From positions 1-6,201 of the forward strand of contig CAISGS010000251.1 in NCBI GenBank assembly GCA_903884915.1: a stretch of DNA of 6,201 nucleotides, in the 5' to 3' direction. The position numbers were made by a program, and so were the translations under genes. Positions 1-6,186 of the stretch are shown here, in pieces; the stretch's first letter is position 1; each line of letters opens with the position of its first letter. Source of the DNA: an uncultured Caulobacteraceae bacterium (GTDB lineage Bacteria > Pseudomonadota > Alphaproteobacteria > Caulobacterales > Caulobacteraceae). The notes below the pieces were generated by a model that did not search any database, was not told where the DNA came from, and saw only the letters and a program-made list of their open reading frames with translations.

Positions 1-276
1 GATAAGGGCGTCGCCTTGGTCGGTGAAACAGGTCGCTCTTTAGGCGTCATTGAGTCGACCATCCTACAGATGGACGAGTTGATCGGCTCCATCGCCAACG
101 CGACCAAGGAGCAGGCTCTCGGCCTGAGCCAGATCAATATTGCGGTCAATGATCTTGATCGCAGCACGCAGCAGAACGCCGCTATGGCGGAGCAGTCCAG
201 CGCAGTCGCCGCGACCTTGGTGACCAGCGCCGAGCGTCTCGCGGAGCTTGTGCAAAGGCTAACGATTGACGGCTAA
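1..276 (+). CDS. Methyl-accepting chemotaxis protein, C-terminal fragment (5' end outside window)
   Basis: The frame is open from base 1 (DKGVALVGETGRSL...), so this is the last 91 residues of a gene that starts to the left; the TTG at 16 is not a real start. The segment matches the descending half of the cytoplasmic signalling coiled coil of MCPs: the GVALVGETG stretch that follows the hairpin tip, then IGSIANATKEQALGLSQIN and DRSTQQNAAMAEQSSA, the second methylation-helix region with Gln/Glu pairs. MCPs form receptor arrays with CheA and CheW and pass ligand occupancy to flagellar control; CheR and CheB adjust them by methylation. The chain stops soon after the coiled coil (AELVQRLTIDG), with no C-terminal CheR/CheB-binding pentapeptide of the NWETF type. 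The sensor domain is not visible, so the ligand and the membrane or soluble type cannot be told. Family assignment is firm. Confidence 0.93.
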   Translation, partial: DKGVALVGETGRSLGVIESTILQMDELIGSIANATKEQALGLSQINIAVNDLDRSTQQNAAMAEQSSAVAATLVTSAERLAELVQRLTIDG

Positions 277-294
277 GCCTGTCGTTTAAGGCTT
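275..294. terminator. Small hairpin spanning the convergent MCP/phospholipase C gene ends
   Basis: AAGCCT at 275-280 pairs with AGGCTT at 289-294, giving a 6-bp stem with an 8-nt loop. The left arm begins inside the TAA stop of the chemotaxis gene, and the loop contains the stop codon (286-288, minus strand) of the phospholipase gene. The + side is followed by only a short T run. It could act as a compact bidirectional terminator, but the stem is short and the U tract weak. Confidence 0.3.
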
Positions 295-1380
295 TATCGC
301 AGGATTCAGCCGCGCGACGCCGCCGCCGGGCAGGTGGGCCTCGTAGGGGCTGAGCCGGGTGTCTGGGGTCATGTAGTCGGTGGAGACATAGTGCGCGCCG
401 GAGGCGAAGGCGGCCGTCTGAGTGCTGTGATCGTTGGTTCTCGCCTCGACCGTATCGGCATCGGCGCGGGTGCGGACAATCAGACCGGCCTTGACGGCGG
501 CGGTGATGCGCGCGGCCTGGGTCTTGGGCGCATTAAGGGTGATATAGCCCGCAGCCGGTGAGGCCTCATCGACATTGACGAACATGACCCGGCCTTCAAG
601 GGACTTGCGCGCGCCGCGATAGAGATCGGTCTTGGCCGGGCCCTCATCCATGGCGAACAGGAACTTTCCTCGGGCGGCTTTCAGCCTTGGCCAAGCTCCA
701 GCCGCGACAGCCTCACGAAGGGTCGGATAGCGGCCTTGGACCTGATCGGGCGTGATCAGATGATCGGGAGCAAAGACCGACCGGATCTCCGCATCAATCG
801 ACTCCATCGCCGCCAGATCAAAGGGCAGCAACGGCGTCGCGCCGGGCATGGGGATCTGGTCGTCCTTGAGGTTCATGATCACCAGGATGGGCATGTGATC
901 GGGGTGAGCCTTCGACCAGTCCCGCATTTGCGTTATGCACTGAACAAAGGTCTGGCAAACGCTGCGATAGTCGAGGTCGGGCACATGCATGACCTTCAGA
1001 CCCGGTGCAGCCATCAGGCTGGTGTCATAGGGCTGCTTTTCTTTGGCCAGCTTTAGGCCCATCGGCGACAGATAACGCCCGCCCTTTGGGTCATAGACAT
1101 AGTCCAGTTCGATCTGCCGCGCCCCGGCATCGAGCTGGACGCTCAGTGGCGGCTTGGCATAGTCGAGGCTGGCGGCGGCCTTGGGATTGATCAGCTTGAA
1201 GCTCGCCATCTCTTCAGGCGCAATGGCGGCCTTGTAGCTATTGTGCGTGCCAATGACCTGAATGGCATTCATCGGCAGAGCGTCCACGGCGGCGCGCGTG
1301 CAACCGGGCTGGCCCGTTGGCTTTTCCAGATCACAGGTCGGTAGGACCGATAGGGCAGCGGCGAGAACGAACGGGATCAT
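286..1380 (-). CDS. Secreted Ca2+-dependent phosphoinositide phospholipase C-like protein (PI-PLC-C1 family)
   Basis: A 364-residue protein resembling the bacterial Ca2+-dependent PI-PLC family (PF16670 type, as in Streptomyces PLC1). These are TIM-barrel phosphodiesterases that cleave the glycerophosphate bond of inositol phospholipids to give diacylglycerol and inositol phosphate. Visible landmarks are a short hydrophobic N-terminus (MIPFVLAAALSVLP) consistent with export; QVIGTHNSYK with the likely first catalytic His46; a barrel strand RQIELDYVYDP with acidic residues E91 and D93, likely metal/active-site ligands; GLKVMHVPDLDYRS with His132 as likely second catalytic His; MPILVIMNLKDD (163-174); and the late GAHYVSTDYMTP strand (328-339). 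Four cysteines (16, 27, 142, 148) would suit disulfides in the periplasm or outside the cell. The ATG at 1380 is preceded by AAAGG about 9 nt upstream and by a -10-like motif. The gene faces the chemotaxis gene and is transcribed alone. The family call is fairly secure; the true lipid substrate in this host is unknown. Confidence 0.82.
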   Translation of the reverse strand: MIPFVLAAALSVLPTCDLEKPTGQPGCTRAAVDALPMNAIQVIGTHNSYKAAIAPEEMASFKLINPKAAASLDYAKPPLSVQLDAGARQIELDYVYDPKGGRYLSPMGLKLAKEKQPYDTSLMAAPGLKVMHVPDLDYRSVCQTFVQCITQMRDWSKAHPDHMPILVIMNLKDDQIPMPGATPLLPFDLAAMESIDAEIRSVFAPDHLITPDQVQGRYPTLREAVAAGAWPRLKAARGKFLFAMDEGPAKTDLYRGARKSLEGRVMFVNVDEASPAAGYITLNAPKTQAARITAAVKAGLIVRTRADADTVEARTNDHSTQTAAFASGAHYVSTDYMTPDTRLSPYEAHLPGGGVARLNPAIKP

Positions 1381-1405
1381 GGGCGTGGCCTTTGGGTTGG
1401 ACTTC

Positions 1406-1427
1406 CCAAACCATAGACTGGATTTGT
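1406..1427 (-). promoter_or_regulatory. 22-bp promoter/operator-like motif upstream of the phospholipase C gene (copy 1)
   Basis: On the minus strand this site contains ACAAAnCC, then GTCTATG and TTTGG, including TATGGT as a -10-like hexamer. The gene-proximal edge lies exactly 25 bp from the phospholipase ATG. It matches 19 of 22 positions of the element at 3451-3472, which lies the same 25 bp before the acyl-CoA dehydrogenase ATG. The outer bases form an interrupted inverted repeat, CAAA-n-C, 8 bp, G-n-TTTG, as a dimeric repressor site would. No TTGACA-like -35 box is seen 16-18 bp upstream of the TATGGT. Whether it is a core promoter, an operator, or both is inference. Confidence 0.6.
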
Positions 1428-1648
1428 GTCAGTTTGGATAGGACTCTGGAGTTAAGCGCCACGTGTGTATGACCTGCAAAATTCAATCATAAGTATAAAT
1501 ATTATAGGATCCTTTGCGCCCAAAAAGATAATATCTGATCAAATATCTAATAAAAAACTAAATAACACTGGGAATCATGCTGATCATGAATGGAGTATAT
1601 CTTGACCTAATGCAGAAATAGTCGGAACCTTACTGAGTTTCAATTTTC
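1428..1648. promoter_or_regulatory. AT-rich divergent regulatory gap before the lipoprotein gene
   Basis: This is the rest of the 284-bp gap between two divergent genes. Bases 1485-1565 are only about a quarter G+C by hand count, far below the flanking genes. The stretch holds TATAAATATTATAG (1494-1507), the near-palindrome GATAATATC (1527-1535), AATATCT repeated at 1530-1536 and 1542-1548, TGATCA at 1536-1541 and 1581-1586, and an inverted repeat TCATG-ctgat-CATGA at 1575-1589. A TTGACC at 1602-1607 resembles a -35 box for the lipoprotein gene, but no good -10 follows at standard spacing. The region likely contains the lipoprotein promoter, whose exact position I cannot fix. I see no convincing gene in it. 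Confidence 0.4.
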
Positions 1649-1664
1649 AGAAGGGTTTTATGAC

Positions 1665-2174
1665 ATGCGTTTACCTCTCTTTTCCTTGTTGCTCGTCGGT
1701 GCATCCTGTGCCGTTATTTCAGCCTGTACGCCAAAGCCAGCGACGCCGACTGTGGATGTTGCGGCAGTTGAGTTGGCCGTAAAGACTGATGCTAATCAGT
1801 TGATCGCGGACCTGAATGCGCGCGATGCCGTTAAGGCCGTCGCGCGGGATACGGCTGACATTGTGAACATGCAGCATGGCGCAGCGAACTATGTCGGCAT
1901 TGACGCCGATCTCGCCATGACCAAGCAGATCGTCTCTGACCCGAACCTCAAGCTTGCCGTTAGCAATGAGGTGGTCGACGTCGCCGCTTCCGGAGACCTT
2001 GCGGTCTATCGCTCAACCTACACCTACATCTTCACTAAGCCAGGTACGCAAGAAGCTACGACGGAAACGGGCAACTTCCTGCTCGGCTATAAGAAGCAGG
2101 CCGATGGCAAGTTGAAGCTCGCTTGGACGATGCTATCCGATACGCCCGCTGCCGCGCCTGCGGCTGCGAAATAA
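1665..2174 (+). CDS. Small envelope lipoprotein with NTF2-like (DUF4440/SnoaL-type) domain
   Basis: A 169-residue protein. The N-terminus is a lipoprotein signal: MRLPLF, a hydrophobic stretch, then the lipobox ISAC with the lipidated Cys at 21. The +2 residue is Thr, not Asp, which favours outer-membrane sorting. Residues about 35-158 look like a DUF4440/SnoaL-like NTF2 fold: an N-terminal helix (VELAVKTDANQLIADLNARD), ADIVNMQHGAANYVGID, a helix, then paired strands with alternating hydrophobics (VVDVAASGDLAVYRSTYTYIF, TGNFLLGYKKQADGKLKLAWTMLSD). The C-terminus is an Ala/Pro tail (TPAAAPAAAK). Members of this fold range from enzymes to binding subunits, and nothing here fixes a ligand or reaction. 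The start is supported by AAGGG at 1651-1655, 9 nt upstream; an ATG at 1660 is out of frame. The gene stands alone, divergent from the phospholipase C and convergent with the dehydrogenase. Confidence 0.75.
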   Translation: MRLPLFSLLLVGASCAVISACTPKPATPTVDVAAVELAVKTDANQLIADLNARDAVKAVARDTADIVNMQHGAANYVGIDADLAMTKQIVSDPNLKLAVSNEVVDVAASGDLAVYRSTYTYIFTKPGTQEATTETGNFLLGYKKQADGKLKLAWTMLSDTPAAAPAAAK

Positions 2175-2194
2175 CTTCAAGGCCTAAATCGCTT

Positions 2195-2241
2195 TAGCCT
2201 CCCTCTGTCGGTCCCTTATCGCGGTCGGCAGAGGGGGGCTA
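2195..2241. terminator. Long hairpin between convergent lipoprotein and acyl-CoA dehydrogenase genes
   Basis: Bases 2195-2210 (starting TAGCCTCC) pair with 2226-2241 (ending GGGGCTA) over 16 consecutive positions, with a 15-nt loop. Two pairs are G-U wobbles when read as + strand RNA and become A-C mismatches on the - strand, so the fold favours the lipoprotein transcript. It lies 20 bp after the lipoprotein stop and 5 bp after the dehydrogenase stop (in that gene's direction). Neither side has a clear U tract, so it may act as a 3' end-stabilising structure or a non-classical terminator. Confidence 0.55.
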
Positions 2242-2246
2242 TCGGC

Positions 2247-3425
2247 TCAATAGCTCTTGGGCAGGTCCAGCACCTTCTCAGCAATGAAGCTGAGGATGAG
2301 CTGTTCGGTGATGGGGGCCAGACGCGTGATGGCCACCTCGCGATAGAGCCGCTCGACATGATATTCCTTGGCATAGCCAAAGCCGCCATGGGTGGCGATC
2401 GACTGCCAGCAGGCATCGTGACCTGCCCGCGCGGCGAGGAACTTGGCGCTATTGGCTTCGGCCCCGCAGGGTAGGCCTTGGTCGTAAAGCTCCGCCGCCT
2501 TTAGGGCCATCAGCCAAGCCGATTCCAGATACATCCAGCGTTCGGCCAAGGGATGCTGAATGGCTTGGTTCTGGCCGATGGGTCGGTCAAACACGATGCG
2601 GTCCTTGGCATATTGCGTGGCCCGGCGCAGGGCATCTTGACCAATGCCGATGGCTTCGGCCCCGATCAAGATGCGCTCAGGATTGAGGCTATGCAGAATA
2701 TAGCCAAAGCCCTTGCCCTCCTCGCCGACCCGGTCCTCGTCGGGGATGAACAGGCCGTCGATGAAGATGGCGTTGGAATCGACCGCCTTGCGGCCCATCT
2801 TGGGAATGCGGTGCACATCGATCTTGCTGCGGTCGAGGTCGGTATAGAAGATGGTGATGCCGTCGGTGGGCCGCGCGCAGTCTTCGAATTTGGTGGTACG
2901 GGTCAGGAGCATGATCTTGTTGGCTACCTGCGCCGTCGAGGTCCAGACCTTCTGACCATGGACGACATAGCCGCCCGGCACCTTTTCAGCAAAGGTGGTG
3001 ATGCGGCTGGTGTTCAGGCCCGCATCGGGCTCGGTAAAGCCAAAACAGCACTGATCATCACCGGAAATTAGCCTTGGCACCCAGCGGCTCTTTTGCTCAT
3101 GGGTGCCCTTGACCACGATGGGGTGAGGGCCAAAGAGGTTGATATGGACCGAGGAGGACGAGGTCATGCCCCCGCCATGGCTGGCCACCTCATGCATCAT
3201 GATCGCCGCTTCGGTCACGCCCAGACCCGCGCCGCCATAGGCTTCAGGCATGGTGATGCCGAGCCAGCCCGCATCGGCCATGGCGCGGTGAAACTCACGC
3301 GGAAAGACCCCGTCCTCATCGCGCGCCAGCCAATAGTCATCGCCAAACCGGCTCACAACCGCGCGCACCCCCTCACGGATGGCTTGACGCTCTTCGGGTG
3401 TGGGCAGGGGCTTTGTAGCGGTCAT
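2247..3425 (-). CDS. Acyl-CoA dehydrogenase family protein
   Basis: A 392-residue FAD flavoenzyme of the acyl-CoA dehydrogenase family, which introduces the alpha-beta double bond into acyl-CoA thioesters in the cytoplasm and passes electrons to ETF. Order of parts: N-terminal helical domain (1-125, with WLGITMPEAYGGAGLG at 54-69), a middle beta domain with the flavin/substrate loop CFGFTEPDAGLNTS (127-140) and KVWTSTA (159-165), and a C-terminal helical domain with RIVFDRPIGQNQAIQH (276-291) and GGFGYAKEYHVERLYRE (347-363). The tail AEKVLDLPKSY is typical of one bacterial subgroup. The canonical Tyr-Glu-Gly catalytic site near the C-terminus is absent (RLAPITEQ instead); Glu250 in NPERILIG lies where isovaleryl- and long-chain-type enzymes carry their base. 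Acyl chain length is not predictable. A GAGG lies about 8 nt before the ATG. A hairpin and its own upstream motif separate it from the receptor gene. Confidence 0.92.
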   Translation of the reverse strand: MTATKPLPTPEERQAIREGVRAVVSRFGDDYWLARDEDGVFPREFHRAMADAGWLGITMPEAYGGAGLGVTEAAIMMHEVASHGGGMTSSSSVHINLFGPHPIVVKGTHEQKSRWVPRLISGDDQCCFGFTEPDAGLNTSRITTFAEKVPGGYVVHGQKVWTSTAQVANKIMLLTRTTKFEDCARPTDGITIFYTDLDRSKIDVHRIPKMGRKAVDSNAIFIDGLFIPDEDRVGEEGKGFGYILHSLNPERILIGAEAIGIGQDALRRATQYAKDRIVFDRPIGQNQAIQHPLAERWMYLESAWLMALKAAELYDQGLPCGAEANSAKFLAARAGHDACWQSIATHGGFGYAKEYHVERLYREVAITRLAPITEQLILSFIAEKVLDLPKSY

Positions 3426-3450
3426 GGGGCGAGCCTCAATGTTCGGGTCG

Positions 3451-3472
3451 CCAAATCATAGACCGGTTTTGT
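3451..3472 (-). promoter_or_regulatory. 22-bp promoter/operator-like motif upstream of the acyl-CoA dehydrogenase gene (copy 2)
   Basis: Second copy of the element at 1406-1427, differing at three positions. On the minus strand it holds the -10-like TATGAT (5 of 6 to TATAAT), 25 bp of leader before the ATG, and the same outer CAAA-n-C / G-n-TTTG inverted repeat. The sequence further upstream is not conserved between the two copies, and no -35 consensus is found at 16-18 bp. An AGGC occurs at the same place in both leaders, next to the start codon, as a ribosome-binding site would. Probable promoter and/or regulator site; function inferred. Confidence 0.6.
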
Positions 3473-3488
3473 TTGCGATGGGAAACGA

Positions 3489-3532
3489 GGGCGTGACAGG
3501 CCTTCATCCTTGCGGATGGACCCGTCACGCCC
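3489..3532 (-). terminator. Terminator-like hairpin after the TonB-dependent receptor gene
   Basis: GGGCGTGAC at 3489-3497 is perfectly complementary to GTCACGCCC at 3524-3532. Inside the 26-nt interval is a nested hairpin, CATCC (3505-3509) with GGATG (3514-3518), whose loop reads GCAA on the minus strand, a GNRA-type tetraloop. The structure begins 16 bp past the receptor stop codon. The minus-strand sequence after the stem is TCGTTTCCC, a weak T tract. It probably ends receptor transcription before the dehydrogenase promoter motif. Confidence 0.6.
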
Positions 3533-3548
3533 CCTAGAGTTCAGTCGC

Positions 3549-6185
3549 TTAGAACTTACCGCGCAGGGTCACAGAAACCGTACGGCCCCAGTGATAGATT
3601 TCTTCTGGCTGGTCTTTGCTCTGGCCGAAGATATAGCGATCCTGATTGGACAGGTTCGAGCCTTCGACCGAGACGATGTAGTTCGGTGTGATCTGATAGG
3701 AGGCCGAACCATCAAGCGAGCCATAGTCATCGACATAGTTCTGAACCGTCGTCGTGCTGCCGATGGAGTTCAGATACTTACCGCGCCAGAACCAGCCGAG
3801 ACGGGCGGCGAAGGGGCCCTTCTCGTAATAGCCAACGACGTTGTAGCTGGTCTTGGATAGGCCGACCAAGGCATCCTTGATTTGACGATTGCCAGCGGTG
3901 TAGTTGGCTTGGCTTTCGACGACGGTCACAGAGGCTTGAGCTCCGAAACCATCAAAGGGCGCAGGCAACATCGTAAAGGCTTGGTTGAAGGCGAACTCGA
4001 CACCGCTGACCTTGGCGTTGCCGCCATTGGCATTGGTCGAGAGCAACACATCGCCCCGGCCTGGAACCTGGATGATCGTGTTCTGAGCGGTGATGTAGTC
4101 GTCGAGCTTCTTATAGAACACCGCGCCCGTCACAGCCGTGCTCGCGCTTGGATACCATTCCAAGGACGCGTCGACTTGACTTGCGAGGAAGGCCTCTAGA
4201 CCTGGATTGCCACCGCCCGCCGTTGGCGTGTCACGCGATACCGTGATGCGAGGGGCAATGTCGGTGACGTTCGGACGATTGACGACACGCGATGCTGCAA
4301 AACGCCCGATCAGGCTGTCTGTGATCTCGGCCTTCACATTCAGGCTGGGCAGAACATCATTGTAGGTGCGTGGATAGGAAACCGCCACGGGTGTCGATCC
4401 GTTGACCAGCGTTCCGCTCGCATTCTGCTTGGTCTGGGCATAGCGAATGCCGAGATTACCGCTGACGGGGACTTCACCCGCCTTGAAGGCAAAGTCACCG
4501 CGCAGATAGGCGCCGGAAATCTTCTCATCGACTTCGAAACTGTTGCGCAGGTCTGCAGCGGTTGCTGGGGTGGCCGCAACGGCGGCTGTGTAGATCAGGT
4601 TGTAGAAGGCTGTCGAAGACGGGTTTACCCAGGTCCGCGGCGTCGATCCGCTATAGTCGGACAGGAAGCCGGAATAGGGCAGGGTGCTGTAGAAGGTCGA
4701 GCCTAGGGTCGAAAGCGGCACATTGAGCACCGTGTTCAGCACCCAGTCGCGGCGCTTATAGTCGCGGTTGCGATGGTGCATCTCGGCACCGAACGCGACC
4801 TTGGTCAGGACACTGTCGAAGGTCCGTGCGCCATCAAGGCGGAACATTTCGTCCGTGTCTTTGCTGTCTTTGAGCGTGTAGTCAAAGGCTTGGCCGACGA
4901 AGTTTGCGGGGTTGGTATAGTCCACCGTCGTCGTCAGCTGTGGGATTTGCGTGTAGCCGCGCGAGAAATCAAAGGTCAAAGGCGCGAAGAAGGCAATCCG
5001 GTTGCGCGTCGTGGCCTTGCCGTCAGGATGATAGCTGCGGGCCTTCGAATAGGCATATTCCGCCGAGAAATCCCAGCGACCGGGTGTCCAGGTCTGCTTG
5101 ATGCCCGTCGCCATCAGATCATGGCGGTTGAGGCTGGTTTCGCGCGAGGACATCCAACGCACATTGTTGATCGTACCGGCCTGAACTGTATTGCCGACGA
5201 TCTTTTGGGTCCCGGCAACAAAGACGGGGGTCTTGAAGGTCGTGTCGTCTGGATAGATGTCGAGGCCGAACTCATCATAATCAACGTCGAGACGGGTGAT
5301 CAGCAGGTCAAGGTCAGTCTGGAAGTCGCTATTGGGATGCCACTGAGCTGCAAAGCTCGCGGATTTCATGGTCCGATGTTCGGTCTCGATCGTTGGGCGG
5401 GTCCGGGTCGGCGTATAGAGGCCAGCGCCAAGAACACTGGTAAATCTGTTCAGGTTCCAGCCCGACTGATAGAGCCGGTCGGTCCGGTTATGGCTATCGT
5501 CATAGAGGGCCGAGGCGAGCAGGCCGACCGTGCTCTCGCCATTGCGCCAGCTCACCAGGCCCGAGGCCGATGGGTCATTCTTTTCACGAACATCATTGTA
5601 GGTCGTGCGAACCGCAAAGGCGCTCTTGGTGCCGAGGTCGAGCGGCTTGAAGGTCTTGATGTTGATGTTACCGCCCAGAGCGCCGTCATCCATATCGGCT
5701 GTCGGCGTCTTGACGACTTCGATCTGCGAAATGAGCTCGGCGGGAAGGACTTCGAAGCGGAACTGACGACCGCGTGCGCCGCCATTTTCGATCAGATCAT
5801 TGACGGCAATCGAGCGGCCATTGAGCTGAACATTCTGGAACTGGGGGCCAAGGCCTCGGACGCTGACATAGAGGCCCGCGCCGCGCTGGCGCTCAACCGT
5901 GACGCCGGTCACCAACTGCAGGGCGTCTGCCGCATTGCGCGCAGGAAACTTGCCGATGTCTTCAGCATTGATGGCATCGAGGCCATGATCGGCTACGCGC
6001 TTCAGCGCGGCTGCCGCTTGCAAGCTTTTGGCATAGGACGCGGTGACGACAATTTCAGTGTCTTCAGCGGCGGCTGGCGCATCAGCAGCCATAACCGTTG
6101 TGGACGACAAGGATAGGGCCGCTGAGAAGGCCAAGATGGAGATGGCACCAGCATAGTGAAGTCGGCGAGTAGCTCGAATTGTCAT
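3549..6185 (-). CDS. TonB-dependent outer-membrane receptor (Xanthomonas/Caulobacter type)
   Basis: A complete 878-residue receptor. It takes a large or scarce substrate across the outer membrane using energy from TonB-ExbB-ExbD. The N-terminus is a Sec signal peptide (MTIRATRRLH, hydrophobic core, cleavage near VMA-AD at 33/34). Next come a TonB-box-like EDTEIVVTAS (41-50) and a plug domain (about 60-180) with INAEDIGKFPARNAADALQ, LYVSVRGLGPQFQNVQLNGR and the plug end DDGALGGNINIKT. The rest is a 22-strand-type beta barrel ending in VSVTLRGKF, whose terminal Phe is the usual BAM assembly signal. The protein has no cysteine. Length and motifs suit the TIGR01782-like group. There is no N-terminal FecA-type signalling domain. 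Substrate is unknown: no sugar-, haem- or siderophore-specific gene lies beside it in view. The ATG at 6185 has GGGGGA 4 nt upstream. Confidence 0.95.
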   Translation of the reverse strand: MTIRATRRLHYAGAISILAFSAALSLSSTTVMAADAPAAAEDTEIVVTASYAKSLQAAAALKRVADHGLDAINAEDIGKFPARNAADALQLVTGVTVERQRGAGLYVSVRGLGPQFQNVQLNGRSIAVNDLIENGGARGRQFRFEVLPAELISQIEVVKTPTADMDDGALGGNINIKTFKPLDLGTKSAFAVRTTYNDVREKNDPSASGLVSWRNGESTVGLLASALYDDSHNRTDRLYQSGWNLNRFTSVLGAGLYTPTRTRPTIETEHRTMKSASFAAQWHPNSDFQTDLDLLITRLDVDYDEFGLDIYPDDTTFKTPVFVAGTQKIVGNTVQAGTINNVRWMSSRETSLNRHDLMATGIKQTWTPGRWDFSAEYAYSKARSYHPDGKATTRNRIAFFAPLTFDFSRGYTQIPQLTTTVDYTNPANFVGQAFDYTLKDSKDTDEMFRLDGARTFDSVLTKVAFGAEMHHRNRDYKRRDWVLNTVLNVPLSTLGSTFYSTLPYSGFLSDYSGSTPRTWVNPSSTAFYNLIYTAAVAATPATAADLRNSFEVDEKISGAYLRGDFAFKAGEVPVSGNLGIRYAQTKQNASGTLVNGSTPVAVSYPRTYNDVLPSLNVKAEITDSLIGRFAASRVVNRPNVTDIAPRITVSRDTPTAGGGNPGLEAFLASQVDASLEWYPSASTAVTGAVFYKKLDDYITAQNTIIQVPGRGDVLLSTNANGGNAKVSGVEFAFNQAFTMLPAPFDGFGAQASVTVVESQANYTAGNRQIKDALVGLSKTSYNVVGYYEKGPFAARLGWFWRGKYLNSIGSTTTVQNYVDDYGSLDGSASYQITPNYIVSVEGSNLSNQDRYIFGQSKDQPEEIYHWGRTVSVTLRGKF

Positions 6186-6186
6186 T

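Noticed and set aside
16..18. TTG as the start codon of a short 86-residue gene
   Set aside because: The same frame is open to the window edge and the upstream residues (DKGVA) continue the chemotaxis receptor pattern, so this is an internal codon.
1333..1335. Cys16 of the phospholipase C (LPTC) as a possible lipidation site
   Set aside because: Thr at the -1 position does not fit the lipobox, and a second Cys at 27 makes a disulfide more likely; treated as an ordinary export signal.
1602..1634. A complete sigma-70 promoter for the lipoprotein starting at TTGACC
   Set aside because: The -35-like box is good, but no acceptable -10 hexamer lies 16-19 bp downstream; noted only within the gap description.
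1660..1662. An ATG five bases before the lipoprotein start
   Set aside because: It is out of frame with the lipoprotein signal and lipobox; the ATG at 1665 gives the recognisable protein with better Shine-Dalgarno spacing.
2553..3071. A 172-codon open frame on the + strand, antisense to the acyl-CoA dehydrogenase
   Set aside because: It shadows a gene with unambiguous family motifs and shows no motif or ribosome-binding site of its own.
3093..3461. A + strand open frame running from within the dehydrogenase gene across its promoter motif
   Set aside because: No recognisable protein; it depends on the reverse complement of conserved dehydrogenase codons and is best explained as chance.
4773..6116. 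A 447-codon open frame on the + strand, antisense to the TonB-dependent receptor
   Set aside because: It is wholly inside the receptor gene, has no recognisable domain, and its composition is what the receptor's reverse strand gives in G+C-rich DNA. The receptor frame has clear signal peptide, plug and barrel features.
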